From Vespa crabro (Eukaryota; Arthropoda; Insecta; Hymenoptera; Vespidae), in assembly GCF_910589235.1 (NCBI RefSeq), contig NC_060963.1, forward strand, positions 5,674,501-5,738,500: a stretch of DNA of 64,000 nt. The letters run 5' to 3'. The translations under genes and the position numbers were made by a program. The notes below the pieces were generated by a model. It saw only the letters and a program-made list of their open reading frames with translations, did not search any database and was not told the origin of the DNA. This document shows, in pieces, positions 13,413 through 25,387 of this stretch; positions within the stretch are counted from its first letter, which is position 1; every line of letters starts with the position of its first letter.

Positions 13413-13763
13413 AGAAAGATAGATCTGTCAAGCGACTATTAGGTTGCGAGTATTCTTGGCGCAACGACACTCATAGTCTATTCCAAAAATATACTAACTC
13501 GACCAGCGCCGACGCATTTCGTATTCGAGATAAGCTGCTCGGTCGATCGAATACGAGTTTTATTTATTTGTTTTTTTTTTGTCCCTCCCTCCCTCCCACC
13601 CTCCCATCCTTCCACCTCCATATTTTTTTCTTCTTTCCCTTTTTCCTCTTGTCTCTTCTTTTCTTTTTCTTTGCTTTTCTTTTTCTTTCTTTTTTTGACG
13701 GAGAAAAGGTTTGCGCGGTCGTTGATAAAGGATCGACTTAAGTGTGTCAACGATCGCGTCTCC

Positions 13764-13771
13764 TATAAAAG
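13764..13771 (+). promoter_or_regulatory. TATA box of a candidate core promoter
   Basis: TATAAAAG, a full match to the animal TATA consensus, sits in GC-richer, CpG-containing sequence rather than in an AT repeat. A start about 30 bases downstream would fall near 13793-13797 (TCCATT). A purine-rich (GAAC)n/(GA)n leader and a fair splice donor, GAC|GTGAGC near 13961, follow. It could drive the FAM20C-like gene, splicing to the acceptor at 18141, or a separate short transcript. No initiator of canonical TCAGT form is seen. Confidence 0.4.
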
Positions 13772-13798
13772 CAGCGCACTCGTCGCACGGCCTCCATT

Positions 13799-13920
13799 CG
13801 AACGAACGAATGAACGAACGAACGAACGAGAGAGAGAGAAAGAGAGAAAGAGAGAGAGAGAGTGAGAGGGAGAGAGAGAGAGAGAAAGAGAGAGAGAGTG
13901 AGAGGGAGAGAGAGAGAGAA
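13799..13920. repeat. (GAAC)n then (GA)n compound array
   Basis: CGAA/GAAC tetramers run to about 13829 and pass into (GA)n. A block of about 40 bases containing GTGAGAGGGAGAG occurs twice, at about 13860 and 13897, so the array has a higher-order duplication as well as the dinucleotide repeat. Confidence 0.85.
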
Positions 13921-14016
13921 GCGGATCGGAAAGATGCTGAGACGAATGCGATAAATGTGACGTGAGCGAAAAGGAAAGAGACGTTCGTTCTTCGTTCGAG
14001 TGTCTTTCGATAGTGG

Positions 14017-14172
14017 ATGGATTTTTCATTTCTTATTGCCTTCGTCCCGTACGATAAGGATTTCTCATCCATCGTCGGCAAAGATCACTTCTTTAGAAAG
14101 AAATTTGTGAAACCTAGTAATAGCAAGGGAACATTTAAAACGATCGATTTGGGTTTGAGTTGGAGTTTTTGA
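14017..14172 (+). CDS. small 51-codon ORF below the TATA box
   Basis: ATG (14017) to TGA (14170-14172) encodes a 51-residue peptide with a hydrophobic start (MDFSFLIAFVPY) and a basic middle (FFRKKFVKP). It lies about 220 bases downstream of the predicted start site of the TATA promoter, in balanced sequence. A possible donor at CTA|GTAATA near 14112 would make it a first coding exon instead. No family is recognised and it may be fortuitous. Confidence 0.2.
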   Translation: MDFSFLIAFVPYDKDFSSIVGKDHFFRKKFVKPSNSKGTFKTIDLGLSWSF

Positions 14173-15779
14173 CAAAAGTTATCTCGAAAGATGGATGATA
14201 TTATGTATTGTAAATTTGGAAAATTTAATATTGGTTATTTTTTTTTTCTTTTTTCTTTTTTTTTTTTTTTAATATCAATGATAAATTGATATCGTCCAAA
14301 ATTACAGGGTCGACGTATCACAGGCCGAAGAAAAATTTTTTTTAATTCTTTTTTTATTCCATCGATACTTATTCTTTATACTGTTGACAAAAGTTTTTTT
14401 AATTTCTTTCTACATTTTACCCCGATATTGTTTATTTTTCTATATATTTTTTTTTCCTTTTGTTTTTTTTTTGTTATCTTTTCTTTCCTTCATTATAAAT
14501 TTTTATATTTCTGACACGCAACTCTATAGTCATTCATAATGATAATCGACTTTTTCTTTTTGAATATAATTGGGGCCTCTTGGGTGAACTTGTAGCATCG
14601 TAGTCTTAATCGTTCAAAAGATAAGCAAATAATGGTAATTTAGCACCTTATACATAAAAGCCAACGAATTACTCTGACTACTTACGTGTCGCAAAGCAAT
14701 TTGCTTTATGGTTACGACTTCGTAAAGTCGCACACGCGTCGTATATAGTCTCGTTATATTGCTCGTCAATGAAATTTCTACTCTGGTATTTCTACTCTTA
14801 CTCTGCTATACGCATTTGTACGCAGGCATGTCATCGATTTCATCTTACGTAAGATTTAATGTTACAATAACGTTGGTACAAGTCGTAAAGATTAATTTAC
14901 TTCCTTTTTTTTTCTTTTCTCTTTTTTTTTTTTTGTTTTTTTAATTATTTATCTGTTCGTCGTTAAAACGGAGATTTTTCTTATAAAGGAATTTTTAATA
15001 AATTAAAAAAAAATCGGAAATTTTTTGAACAAACAAAGCAAACAAAGAAACAAAAATACTATACGTATTTACTTCGTTTCTTTATTTATAACATTAACAT
15101 TGTGATAGATGTTAAAAAAAAAAATAAGAAAAAGATATTTTCTCGATGTCGGTGACATCGAAATTACGATTATACCCGATAAAAAATTCGATTCGTTTTG
15201 ATTGTTATCAGAAACGAATGACAAAGTATCCGATGAAAGGTAGGCGTAAAATCTCTGAAGTTTTATGATAAAAGCTTCTAAGTTGCTCGCTATACCGTGA
15301 GATTGTAATTAATTAATGGATTAACCCTTCGGCTTACAGTGAAATGAAGTGAAAAATAGGGTCAAAGAGGAACAAGAGAAAGGATAGAAAAAACTTGGGG
15401 GAAAGGATGGTATGAAATAAAAATATTACTCTATTGGAGGTAATAAAAATCGATAAAAAGAAAAAAAGGAGAACCACACGTTTTTCTGATTCGATGAGAA
15501 CGATCACCCTCTTGAAATGAAAATAAATAAGATATTTGAAAATAAATAAAAATATGAGATACGAAGTGAAGATATGTAATTTAAGAAGAAAAAGAAAAAG
15601 AAAAAAAAAGAAGAGAAACAAGCAAACAAACAAACAGCAAAAAAGAACGAACAAAAGAAAACAAAAGGCGAAAGATTTGTATCAACTCACGTATAAAACT
15701 TTATACCAAGTAATAATTTACGATTTATGCTCATAAAATATTAATAATTTTTGTAACTTTTACTTATAGTTCTCTACTT

Positions 15780-15805
15780 TCTCTCTCTCTTTCTCTCTTT
15801 CCCTT

Positions 15806-15856
<51 letters not shown>

Positions 15857-16309
15857 CTCTACCTCTATCTCTATCTCTATCTGCAAATATACAAATGTCG
15901 ACTTTAAAATGATATCAGTAAGTAATAAAAGCAAGGGGGATATAGATATACCGCAAAGCTACATTTTAGAAATTTTCGGCACATTTCAAGACTCGATCTC
16001 ATATTCTGAGCATAAGCTCGATCTTCTGCTTTATTTAGTTGTATTTCGATGCAGTATTTAAATGATCCACGACTACAGGAGCTTGGCATACACTTATAGT
16101 GTCTCTTCTTTGGCTTCTATATTCTCTTTCTCTTCTCTCTCTCTCTCTTTCTCTATTTTACACTCACTTCTCTTGCTCGTTCCATCTCTCTTAGTCTCCA
16201 ATATATCCTTCATGAATATGTAGAACCGCTTGCACTTGCCTTCTTCCACTTTTTCTACCGGCATATATTTTCCGCTTATTATAACGTACAATACTAAAAA
16301 TATTACATT

Positions 16310-16360
<51 letters not shown>

Positions 16361-16373
16361 TTCTCTCTCTCTC
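15780..16373. repeat. two (TC)n arrays
   Basis: TC dinucleotide arrays at about 15780-15880, grading into (TCTATC)n, and at about 16311-16373. The 450 bases between them are of ordinary complexity. Confidence 0.9.
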
Positions 16374-17111
16374 AACCCGTTTACGTAAGCCAAGAAGTAG
16401 CAAATCGTTTCGCGAACATATTATTTTCATAAGTAAGCATTTATAAGAAGGAAAAGTTGTTGTGACATTTTTTATAAAAGGAATAAACTAAATTCTTTTT
16501 TTCTTCCTTTCTCTTTTCCTTTTTTCCTTTTCCCCTTTCCCCTTTACATTTCTTTTAATCCATTGAAGTTTTGAAAACATGTTTCCATATTAATAATTTC
16601 AAATTATTTAAGTAATCATCTTTTATTCGATTTTAAAATATCTTCAAAGAAATGGTAGTAAATGGAAAAAAGTAAAATGCCATTGAGATTCTATGTGCTC
16701 TCCTCGACTATAATAAAGATAGCTAGACTCATCGACATTTCTACTTAAGCAAACTATCTTCGTCGGGAGTACGCTCAAAATCGATCGGTCGTATAACGTC
16801 GACCACGTACCATCTTTTTTATGTATATTAGATACATTTTAAAAAGCGATAAGATTACAGATTAAAATCCGAGCGAAATGAAATTGCATGGAACTTAATT
16901 TGGAGAGGTGAGGGGGGGGGGTAAAGGAAGAAAAAGAGAAACAAAAAAAAACAGAAAAAAAGGAGAAAAAAAGAATAGAAAAAAAAAAAAGTTAAAAGCT
17001 CGTAGTAATTAATACTACAATCGTAAAAGCTAATATAATTCTATGAGAAGATAATTAACGATAATTGTCATCTACGATTTAATTCAATCCCTAAAAGCAA
17101 TGCCGACTTTT

Positions 17112-17114
<3 letters not shown>

Positions 17115-17144
<30 letters not shown>
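17115..17144. repeat. poly-T tract of about 30 bases
   Basis: An uninterrupted T30 run followed by ATATAT. It is one of the longest homopolymers in the window. Nothing identifies it as the tail of a minus-strand retroposon, though that is possible. Confidence 0.9.
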
Positions 17145-17147
<3 letters not shown>

Positions 17148-17927
17148 TATATTTAACAGATCGATTCAATTCAAAAGAGCTTCCTAAAAATCTTTATTTC
17201 GAATAATTATTAAGCTGCAATCAAAAAGGGTATATTAGCGGTCTTTCTATTTTACTTTTTAACATCGCAAGTGGATTCCCTGTCAGGATTATTCCGCTAT
17301 CTCTTTACAAGATACATAAATGTTTACGAATGAGAGAAAGGAAACGGGGGAAAAAGAACGATAAATCATTATTATCGTCGTTACACGTATATACATTCGC
17401 TTGGAATACTTTGAGCTGGTTTCATACGATACAGCGGACGTGGCGGGAAATTCAAAAATGGGTTAGCATTTCGATAAAAAATATTGAATAACCCGCATTT
17501 CCGCGTATACCAGGACATTTTCTAAAGGTGATAGGGTAGAAGAGTCTTTACGATCGTGATTCCTCTTCCTCCATTTTCGTTGCGACGCGCCTTTACGAGG
17601 TAGACCTTGCGATAACCATAATGGCCGGTTTCAAACCATTATCGTCACTCTATTTCACACTCGATATCTTCGAAGGCTTTTCTCCTTTCTTGATTCCTCC
17701 TCTTCGAGCATCGTATCTATATCTTCTGTGATCGTGTTCTAAATCATCACGATAACGTCTTCTTATTGGCTAATATATAATAAAATTAATTATTAATCGG
17801 TTATTGACATAGTATCATTAATTCTTATGTCGATTACTATGATTTACTCGTTTACTAAAAAAAATCGATAACAATTAAGGAAAAATGATAATTATGATCG
17901 TACATGTCGCAAATATTTAAATTTTCT

Positions 17928-17949
17928 CCCCCTCCCCCTCCCCCTCCCC
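17928..17949 (-). repeat. (CCCCCT)n array with G-quadruplex potential
   Basis: Three C5 runs and one C4 run separated by single T bases. The minus strand therefore has four G-runs with one-base loops, an excellent G-quadruplex pattern. It lies about 200 bases upstream of the splice acceptor of the large exon. Confidence 0.8.
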
Positions 17950-18141
17950 TTCGCCCAAAAAGAAAACCATACGTTTGAGTGTTCTCTCGATAAAGATTGA
18001 TATAGTTCGTATATATCTATTATATCGATTAGTATAAGGAAAATAAAAAAAAAATAAATGAAAAGAGAGAGAAAAAAAAGTACAATCATATAAAATTCAA
18101 CATTTTATTTTCCTCAATTCTCGTTTCTCTTTATTTTTCAG

Positions 18142-18483
18142 GTGCGGAGGTGCTGGACTCAAAAGGTTAGCAGCGCTCTCGTCGTAGTTTCGTATTATCG
18201 TGTCTGTGATAAATAGCTAGAACCTACTATACATTCCAAAGTCTGTGAGATATAGTTCGTTGTTATTAAAGAAACTAGTGCTTTGTAGTTATTTAAAAGA
18301 TATTTTAAAACCGAGAGAATAAAAAGAGAATAAAAGGAAAAAAAAGAAGAAAAAAAAAGGAAAGAAAAAAGAAGGAGAAAGGAAAAAAGAGGAAAACGAA
18401 AGAAATATCAAAGATCGGCAGAGGGGGTGCCAATTAAAGCATCATTAAACGCGCACATCGAAAATAACTCTGGACACGGAGAA
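18142..18483 (+). other. probable 5' untranslated part of the large exon
   Basis: The acceptor TTATTTTTCAG ends at 18141 after a pyrimidine-rich tract. The sequence then runs unbroken into the coding frame. It has stops in the main frame (for example TAA at 18446-18448) and a purine-rich, A-rich segment at 18300-18410, fitting a leader rather than coding sequence. The exon may instead begin with a transcription start here, which cannot be excluded. Confidence 0.45.
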
Positions 18484-20550
18484 ATGTCTGGAAGCGGATG
18501 GCTCGAAAGACAGGAGAGCAAGTTTGGACCGCCGGATATACGAAGGCAACGATTCAAATTTGAAACTAAAAAAAGAGATAGCAAAGGAGGAGGGGGTGCA
18601 TGAGATACGTAGATCGAAATCTGTTATCGATCTCTCGATCGGTACTCAAACCCTTGGAAAAGGAACAAAAATCCGACAATATTGGAGCGAGAGAATAAAA
18701 CCAACGAAGATATCCATCGACGAAAGAACGAGAAAAATTCGTAAGGTAGATAGAAACGATTCGTTTCTCAAACGATTCGTCAAAACTTCCAAGGAAAATA
18801 TTACAGAGGGATGCGAACGATTGGTCAGAAATATTCGTAAGAGTCCGTGTCTTTTAAAAAAAAAATTACACCTGACCAAGAGTAGAGAGAATTTGAGCGA
18901 TACGAAAAACGATAAGAATCGTCCTGTCCCATCGATTAGAAGGAAAAAATCGAGAAAGAGTTCCCCGTGCGAATTGGATTATTTAAAAAAATCGAACGAT
19001 TTTGTAATTGTTACGAAATATATAAAACAAGACGAGGATTCGTCGAGATCTAAAAGCGTCTCGGTCGAGGATGTCGAGGATTTGATACGTTCAGAGGATA
19101 ATCTTAGATTATTGGAAGAGCGTGCTAATCTAAGAAGACGTTTTGAAAAGAAAAGAGAATCTAAGGATTCGCTTTTGGCTGATTATTCGCCTGCTGTACA
19201 CAGGCGTTACGTACGGTCAAGGTCGTCGAGAAAAGAAGATCGCGTCTCCGAGCCTGAAAGTAAGCCGTTCGAACAACGTACGTGCAAGTGCGAAAGGAAA
19301 GTGAAATATTCACCACCGCCGGACGAGGAAGAACCGAAGGAGGAGGAAGAGGAGGAAGAGGAGGAGGAGAAGAAGGAAGAAGAAGAAGAGGAGGAAGAGG
19401 AGGAAGAGGTACAGAGGTCATCGAGACATAAACGGCAAATCTGCGATAACGCGAACGGGTCAGTCGATCTCGAAGAAGTTCCAACGACTCGACAATTTCC
19501 GATAGCCGACAGTGACCAGTTGCATGCGCGCGCCTCGAGCACGTCGTCCGACGTAAAATGCAAACTTGCAAATTCGTCGGGTGTACGAGGAGAAGAAGGA
19601 GAGGAACAACGGCAACGAGAACGACGACGACGACAACAACGAAAACAACGACGACAACGACGAAGAAGCGAACTACTACGTCGACGTAGGCAGCAAGAAA
19701 GTGAGGAGGAAGAAGAAGAAGAAGAAGAAGAAGAAGAAGAAGAAGAAGAAGAAGAAGAAGAGGGAAAAGAACCAACGAGTCTCAAGTTATCAGTCGAGCT
19801 ATTATCGCCGTTACTCGAAACTGCGAGAATTTCGATAGGAGATCACGAGGATGAAAGTATTCTCTTAGCTGAAAGTTCTTTCGAAGCTCGATCGAGTATA
19901 GAAGAGGAGACGAGGAGCGTTAATTCTGAATCGTCGTCGATCGATACCATCGTTGGCGATGTTTTACGATCCGTGACTGTTTTACAAAACGATTCCATCG
20001 AAAAGATTATCGGGGATAGGATCGAATTGTCGAGGAACGACGTTAAGAAAAGAAAAAAAAGTTGTCTCGAGTATAAACCGAAATCGTGGAATTCAAAGAT
20101 GAAGCTTACGATAAGAATGATCAGAATTCGCGACAAACTGATGCTCGGTTTGAGCGCCTTTGCGATATTATTCACTTTACTTTTGGTGATGGATCTTCAA
20201 ATGGATCTTGGTTACAGTGGACATCATTTGGTACCAAGCCACGGTCGTGTTAGAATCGGTGATGATCCGAACGTCGAAACCATATATACTGGTTTCCGGC
20301 GTAAATTTTTACAACGTACGAACAGTAGTAAAGAACAATATGACACGTCCACATTTACGCGAACTGTCAAAGACATTGTTGGTGCTTCTCCGAGAACTGA
20401 TAAATCGGACGAACACGATGATTTCGCTGATCTAATCGATATTATTGCAAACGGTTACGACGTTAACGCGGAAGAGGGTGTCATTAGGATTAGTGGCGAG
20501 GATCATACTTACAATCCTACCTTGGGAGAGCTCAGACATGCCGTTCTAGG
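18484..20550 (+). CDS. FAM20C-like secretory kinase, large first coding exon
   Basis: This exon carries the amino-terminal part of a FAM20C-family kinase (Drosophila CG31145 type), a Golgi/secreted enzyme that in known members phosphorylates Ser-x-Glu sites of secreted proteins. The family-type start is Met at 20099, followed by a short basic stretch and one hydrophobic signal-anchor (20138-20194, LMLGLSAFAILFTLLLVM), then lumenal sequence with a dibasic site and an NSS sequon. The same frame is open back to 18449 and encodes about 525 more residues: basic Ser/Arg-rich sequence, a Glu tract near 19331-19410, an Arg/Gln tract (19612-19695) and a second Glu tract (19703-19765). This extension has no ATG. 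The ATG at 18484 (MSGSGWLERQESKFGPP) is in another frame and stops at 18601; one base fewer in the A7 run near 18570 or the G5 run near 18593 would join them. The exon ends GG|GTAAGT, phase 2. The start is therefore uncertain: 18484 or 20099. Confidence 0.8.
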
Positions 20551-20564
20551 GTAAGTTTTTCTCT

Positions 20565-20608
20565 CTCTCGCTCTCTATCTATTTATCTATTTATCTATCT
20601 ATCTCTTT
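20565..20608. repeat. (TCTA)n array at the start of intron 1
   Basis: TC dinucleotides pass into TCTA/TTTA tetramers directly after the donor of the large exon, followed by T-rich sequence. Confidence 0.8.
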
Positions 20609-21748
20609 TTTTTTCTTTATTCTTCTTCTTTCTTCTTTTTCCTATTTGATTTTTTTACTGATATTTAATTATCAACGATCGTACGTACTTTCAATCGAAA
20701 ATATAATTATATGTTTTTTAATTGTCGCGGAATCTCTTAGGATATTTAATTAATTACAATGTTAACTCTTAAGATTATTACAATAAAAAAGAAAAGAAAT
20801 AATTTTCTTCGACCTTTTTAATATTAATTAAAATGCATTATCGCGTTACTTAATGAAACATTAAAAAAATATTGAAATTTTTAATTGGAAATCTAATGCT
20901 TTTGTAAAATTTGAAATGGAAATACGAGGTACTCATCCGAGTACTGAAATCAACGTAATCTGACGTTTGACTGACAGTTAAATCTAATCGAAAACAGAGT
21001 CAAGTAGCTCTACTATCTTCAATAGCAATTACTCTTGAGAAGGATGTATGAAATTAAGATTTTATTAATTAACGTTATCTCCGGAACTTCGGGAAAACAT
21101 TTTGATGTACACGTTAGTTATCAACTGACTCGTTTTATAAATTTTTCTCTTCAAAAAGTGACGGTATATAGCAAAATCCTTACATTTTCAGATAAAATAT
21201 TGAATGGGTCCGAGAACTAGAGAAGGCTAAAGCCACGATACGAGTTTACTAAATTGCTGTTTTCTCATGGTCTACACGCGTACCCACGTTTATAGGAACA
21301 CGATTTTGCTCCTCCCGAGTCATTCCACACGACGAAATCGTGTTCGTTGGTGCGAACGCGATTGCGGACCTTCCTTTTCTTCTTTCCCTCCTTCCCTCCT
21401 CGCCTCCTTCCCTCCTTTCCCTTCCTAAGTCATCGTTTCCTTCTTTTCTTTTCTTTCCTCGTTGTTTTTTTATGTATATATTTTTTTCCATTTTTCTTTT
21501 TTTTTTTTTTGGATTTATTTATCGTTCTCTTTTCGTTAAAGTTCCGCTTCATCATCAACACTAACACATACGTTGAGACATACGATCGAATGCATCAGAT
21601 TTCATTGAGTAATTTTTATATTATATATAAAAGGACGATATATATATATATATATGTTTTTTTTCATGATCGCTGTTAAATACATTGTACAGATACAGTT
21701 TTCTTATCTGTTCCTTTTTCTTCTTTTTTGTTTTGCACTTCTTTCTTG

Positions 21749-21780
<32 letters not shown>

Positions 21781-22571
21781 TTCTTGAAATCATCATTAAT
21801 CATATTAGCTGACAGGTCTCTTAGGACGTATAGATCGTTATGAGAGTCAGCCCGAGTGAAATGCTTTTTTTTTATTTTTTATTTTTTTCTTCCTGCGTTT
21901 TTTATTTTTTTTTTTTTTTTTTTATTTTTTATTAGCTCAGGCAAAAAACGAGGCAAGGCAAGGTGACACGAGATGATTCTTTAAAATTGTTATATATAGC
22001 GTTCATATCAAATAAGATGTAATTCATTAATTTGTTCTCCATATATATAATACATATCATTAATCATTTATCTTATATTAACATGCATACGTAGATATGG
22101 TGCTTGTTTTGAATTAATCGAGAACGATGAAAAAGAATTCTTAAAATTCAGCATAACAATGATATTTAAAAGAAAAAAAATAAATAAAAAGAAAAAAGTT
22201 ATAACTAATAATTAAAAGAAAGCGATGACGATTGACTAACAACAATTTTCTTCTGAACTGTTTTTCTTTGTAGTAAGACTTCAATTGTTCGATGATTTCT
22301 TCTTTGTCTTCTCTCATACGTTATCGATAACCTTTTGTTAGACTTTGTCATCGGCTTATCTCATACACTTCTACAAATATGATTTATCTTTTTCCTTTCT
22401 ACCTATTTACTTGCATAATATATCTATATATGTGTTCTCATATCCTGCATATATAATATCAATTTAATGTCACTTAGATATATTCTATTGTACGTAACGA
22501 TAAAACAAAAATTTTTAAGTTACGATTTAAATAATCAATATTACATTTGGCCATTCATTTTTATATACACA

Positions 22572-22573
<2 letters not shown>

Positions 22574-22614
<41 letters not shown>
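22574..22614. repeat. (TA)n array
   Basis: About 40 bases of perfect TA dinucleotide, followed by degenerate TATG/TACA copies to about 22640. Confidence 0.9.
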
Positions 22615-22621
<7 letters not shown>

Positions 22622-23085
22622 CATATATGTGTATATACATAATACGAAATATGAAAAAGCCTTTACTTTTTCTGTCCTGAATGTTGGAAGATATTAAAAA
22701 AGGATGAAATGTGTATATTAGAATAAGTCGAATAAGAGTGTTCGGTGATATCACGAAGTAACCTCGATTCCGATGGGAATAATGCATTGTTTCTTGTACA
22801 TTCGAGTAACGACAATGGCATAAGACGGTGAAGGTTCGTTTACCTTCCTTTCAAAATAACATAAAAGGGTTCATATAGGCATGCGGAAACGATGCGATAG
22901 GATTTAAGAGACTTCGGTGCGAACCAGACGATGCTTTTTACTCTATGATATCTCTTGAGAATCTACGAAGAAGAAAGAAAGACAATCTGTATGTATCTCT
23001 TTTATTTTCTAGTAAAAGTATCCCTCCTTGAAATAATTCATAAAATATAAATAAACGATATTGCCAGATAATCGAAAGAAAATAA

Positions 23086-23090
<5 letters not shown>

Positions 23091-23135
<45 letters not shown>

Positions 23136-23143
23136 GTATGTAT
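23091..23143. repeat. (TA)n then (TATG)n compound array
   Basis: TA dinucleotides to about 23122 are followed by four to five GTAT units. Two repeat lengths share one array. Confidence 0.9.
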
Positions 23144-24068
23144 AAAACGTATGATAACTTGAACTTTATCACTCCTTTATGTCCTATGACAGTGTCGACG
23201 AGAACGAAACGATAATCGAGTATCCTATTCGTGGATTAGATGATGCGAGATGAAAATAGAGCTATGTATGTACAATGTTATGATATGCTATCTGTGTTAT
23301 TTGGATCAAGCTGACATTTCTGTATATATATTTTTAACTTTAAAAATCAATAAGAAAAATATTTTTCCAGATGGTAACGGTGGTGATGGTATTGGTGATG
23401 GCTTATCGATATCAGATTTTATAGGTATCATGAGACATTACACTATAGATCTAAAATATAAAATCTTAGATTTTGAAAATCATTCGTTCGAATGGATACA
23501 TGAATCTTCTCTCCTCCCTTTCACATATGATAGATCTTCTTAATTGGTATTAGGTATTAAGTTCGGTATTATTGATGAAATTATTAGCCCTTACTTTATC
23601 CTTAATCTTTTAGCTTACTTTCACATCTCACTTTTTCTTCTTTTTGACAATGAATAACGGTTATGGCTTTATATCCGACTTTCGGGAAATAAACTATTCG
23701 GATTGACCTAATCATTTCCGTAAATAAGTCCTGTCCTTTTTTATTTTCTTTTTCTTCTTTTTCTCTTTTTTTGTTCCATAAATATTCGCAGAGATGACAG
23801 TTGAAGTTGTTTCATATATAAACATATCCGTAGTTGTGTCTATATTTTATTAAAGCCAAAACATCAAAAGTATTAAAAACATCAAAAGAATGAAATAAAA
23901 AAAATCAAGGATATTTTAAAGAAAAAATATCATTGGTAATTCGTATTGATCTGGTGATAGTGTTTCCGTCAGGTTTTTGCTGGTTGGATAGTAAAGTACA
24001 ACCTAAATCAAATCGATAGTCCTATTCCTTTTTTTATTCACTTATTGAACGATTTTTAACTTAATACC

Positions 24069-24074
24069 TATATG

Positions 24075-24105
<31 letters not shown>

Positions 24106-24272
24106 GTTATGTTATATATATATATATATATGTTTATCCCTCAACGATATATATCATTCACATTGCTATACTAATTAATTGTAACACTAACCAACACTGT
24201 GCGTATTATATTATATATATAATAGATCTATACATAATATATATAATATATAATATCTACAATAATATATCT

Positions 24273-24305
<33 letters not shown>
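24069..24305. repeat. paired (TA)n arrays with AT-palindromic spacer
   Basis: TA arrays at about 24069-24132 and 24278-24305 flank AT-rich sequence with many short self-complementary words, such as ATATATAATAGATCTATACATA. The whole stretch could extrude cruciforms. Confidence 0.7.
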
Positions 24306-24308
<3 letters not shown>

Positions 24309-24721
24309 ACATTTATCCTTCGTATGCATGATTTTCATAAACTAAGACTTTATATTTCGAATCAACTATTTCATTCTATGATATTCATTTGAATTTCATT
24401 TCGATTGATTATCGCTGCCTATCGGAAGTATAGACAATAAAGAAAAAAGAAAAATCAATTATTATTATTAATTTATTAGATGATAATAATATAGAAAATA
24501 AATATTTGTAATATCATCTGAAAGTATGATACTCGAAAAAAATGACGATATTTTTACATTCTCGGTGTACTGTATCCCATTCGATCGTGTTAAAGTTGAC
24601 AAAAGCAGAACGCTCTTTCTCATAACTCGTCGCTTGGTTTCGAGGAACTTTCGAAGGGGCTTGAAAAACTTTCGAATAGCTTTTCTCAACGGACAATAAA
24701 AGAAGAGTGAAAAAACGAGAT

Positions 24722-24729
<8 letters not shown>

Positions 24730-24771
<42 letters not shown>

Positions 24772-25324
24772 AGAGGGAGAAAGAAAGACCGAAAGAGTCA
24801 TAAATCCATCCAGTTTTCTCGATTTTCCGCACGAAGGATGATCGAATAATCGACGAGTCTGAATCAGTCACGCAATACAGTCTTTGAGAACAAAAAAAAG
24901 AAGTACAAATAATAAAATAGATAAAAACAAAATAACTATTTATTTATAATTAGATCTATATTTATTAGAACATTGTACTTATTTACTATAAATCATAACT
25001 TTGATCCTTTTTTGTTCTCTTCATTATTATAATATCGTTTAAATCATAAACAAGTAATTCTATTTATTTATTTATCCATCGTTCAAATATTTAGATAATA
25101 AATGAGCATCTGTTTATCTATCTATCTTGTTTATCTATCTTGTTTATCTTGTTTATTTAGATATTTATTACAAGCCTAAAAGTTTCAGGATCGAATCTAT
25201 AATAATTCAACGTTCACAAATTATAGTCGAATAAACAAATGGAATAAACTTTAAATAACACCAACTATAAAATAGTTTGCAAAACCGTATAAAAATTCAA
25301 AGAACGAAAAACATTGTTTGTAAG

Positions 25325-25382
<58 letters not shown>
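24730..25382. repeat. two (GA)n arrays
   Basis: GA arrays at 24730-24769 and 25328-25382 read as (GA)n on the plus strand, with about 560 bases of AT-rich sequence between them. Confidence 0.9.

Positions 25383-25387
<5 letters not shown>

Larger units (their letters stand above)
14173..18141. other. upstream noncoding stretch and probable 5' intron
   Basis: No supported gene. It holds poly-T runs, two large (TC)n arrays, a G-rich-strand hexanucleotide repeat and a more complex segment at about 17380-17720 that may be regulatory. Its right edge is a clear splice acceptor (TTATTTTTCAG ending at 18141), so at least the last part is probably intron of the FAM20C-like gene. Confidence 0.5.

Noticed and set aside
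13134..14081. Several frames of 60-170 codons on both strands
   Set aside because: They are translations of (GA)n and (GAAC)n arrays, giving Arg-Glu or Ser-Leu repeats, with only short non-repeat ends.
19161..19785. Long minus-strand open frames of about 190-200 codons opposite the large exon
   Set aside because: They are antisense shadows of the Glu and Arg tracts and give Ser, Leu or Val runs; the plus strand is the coding one.
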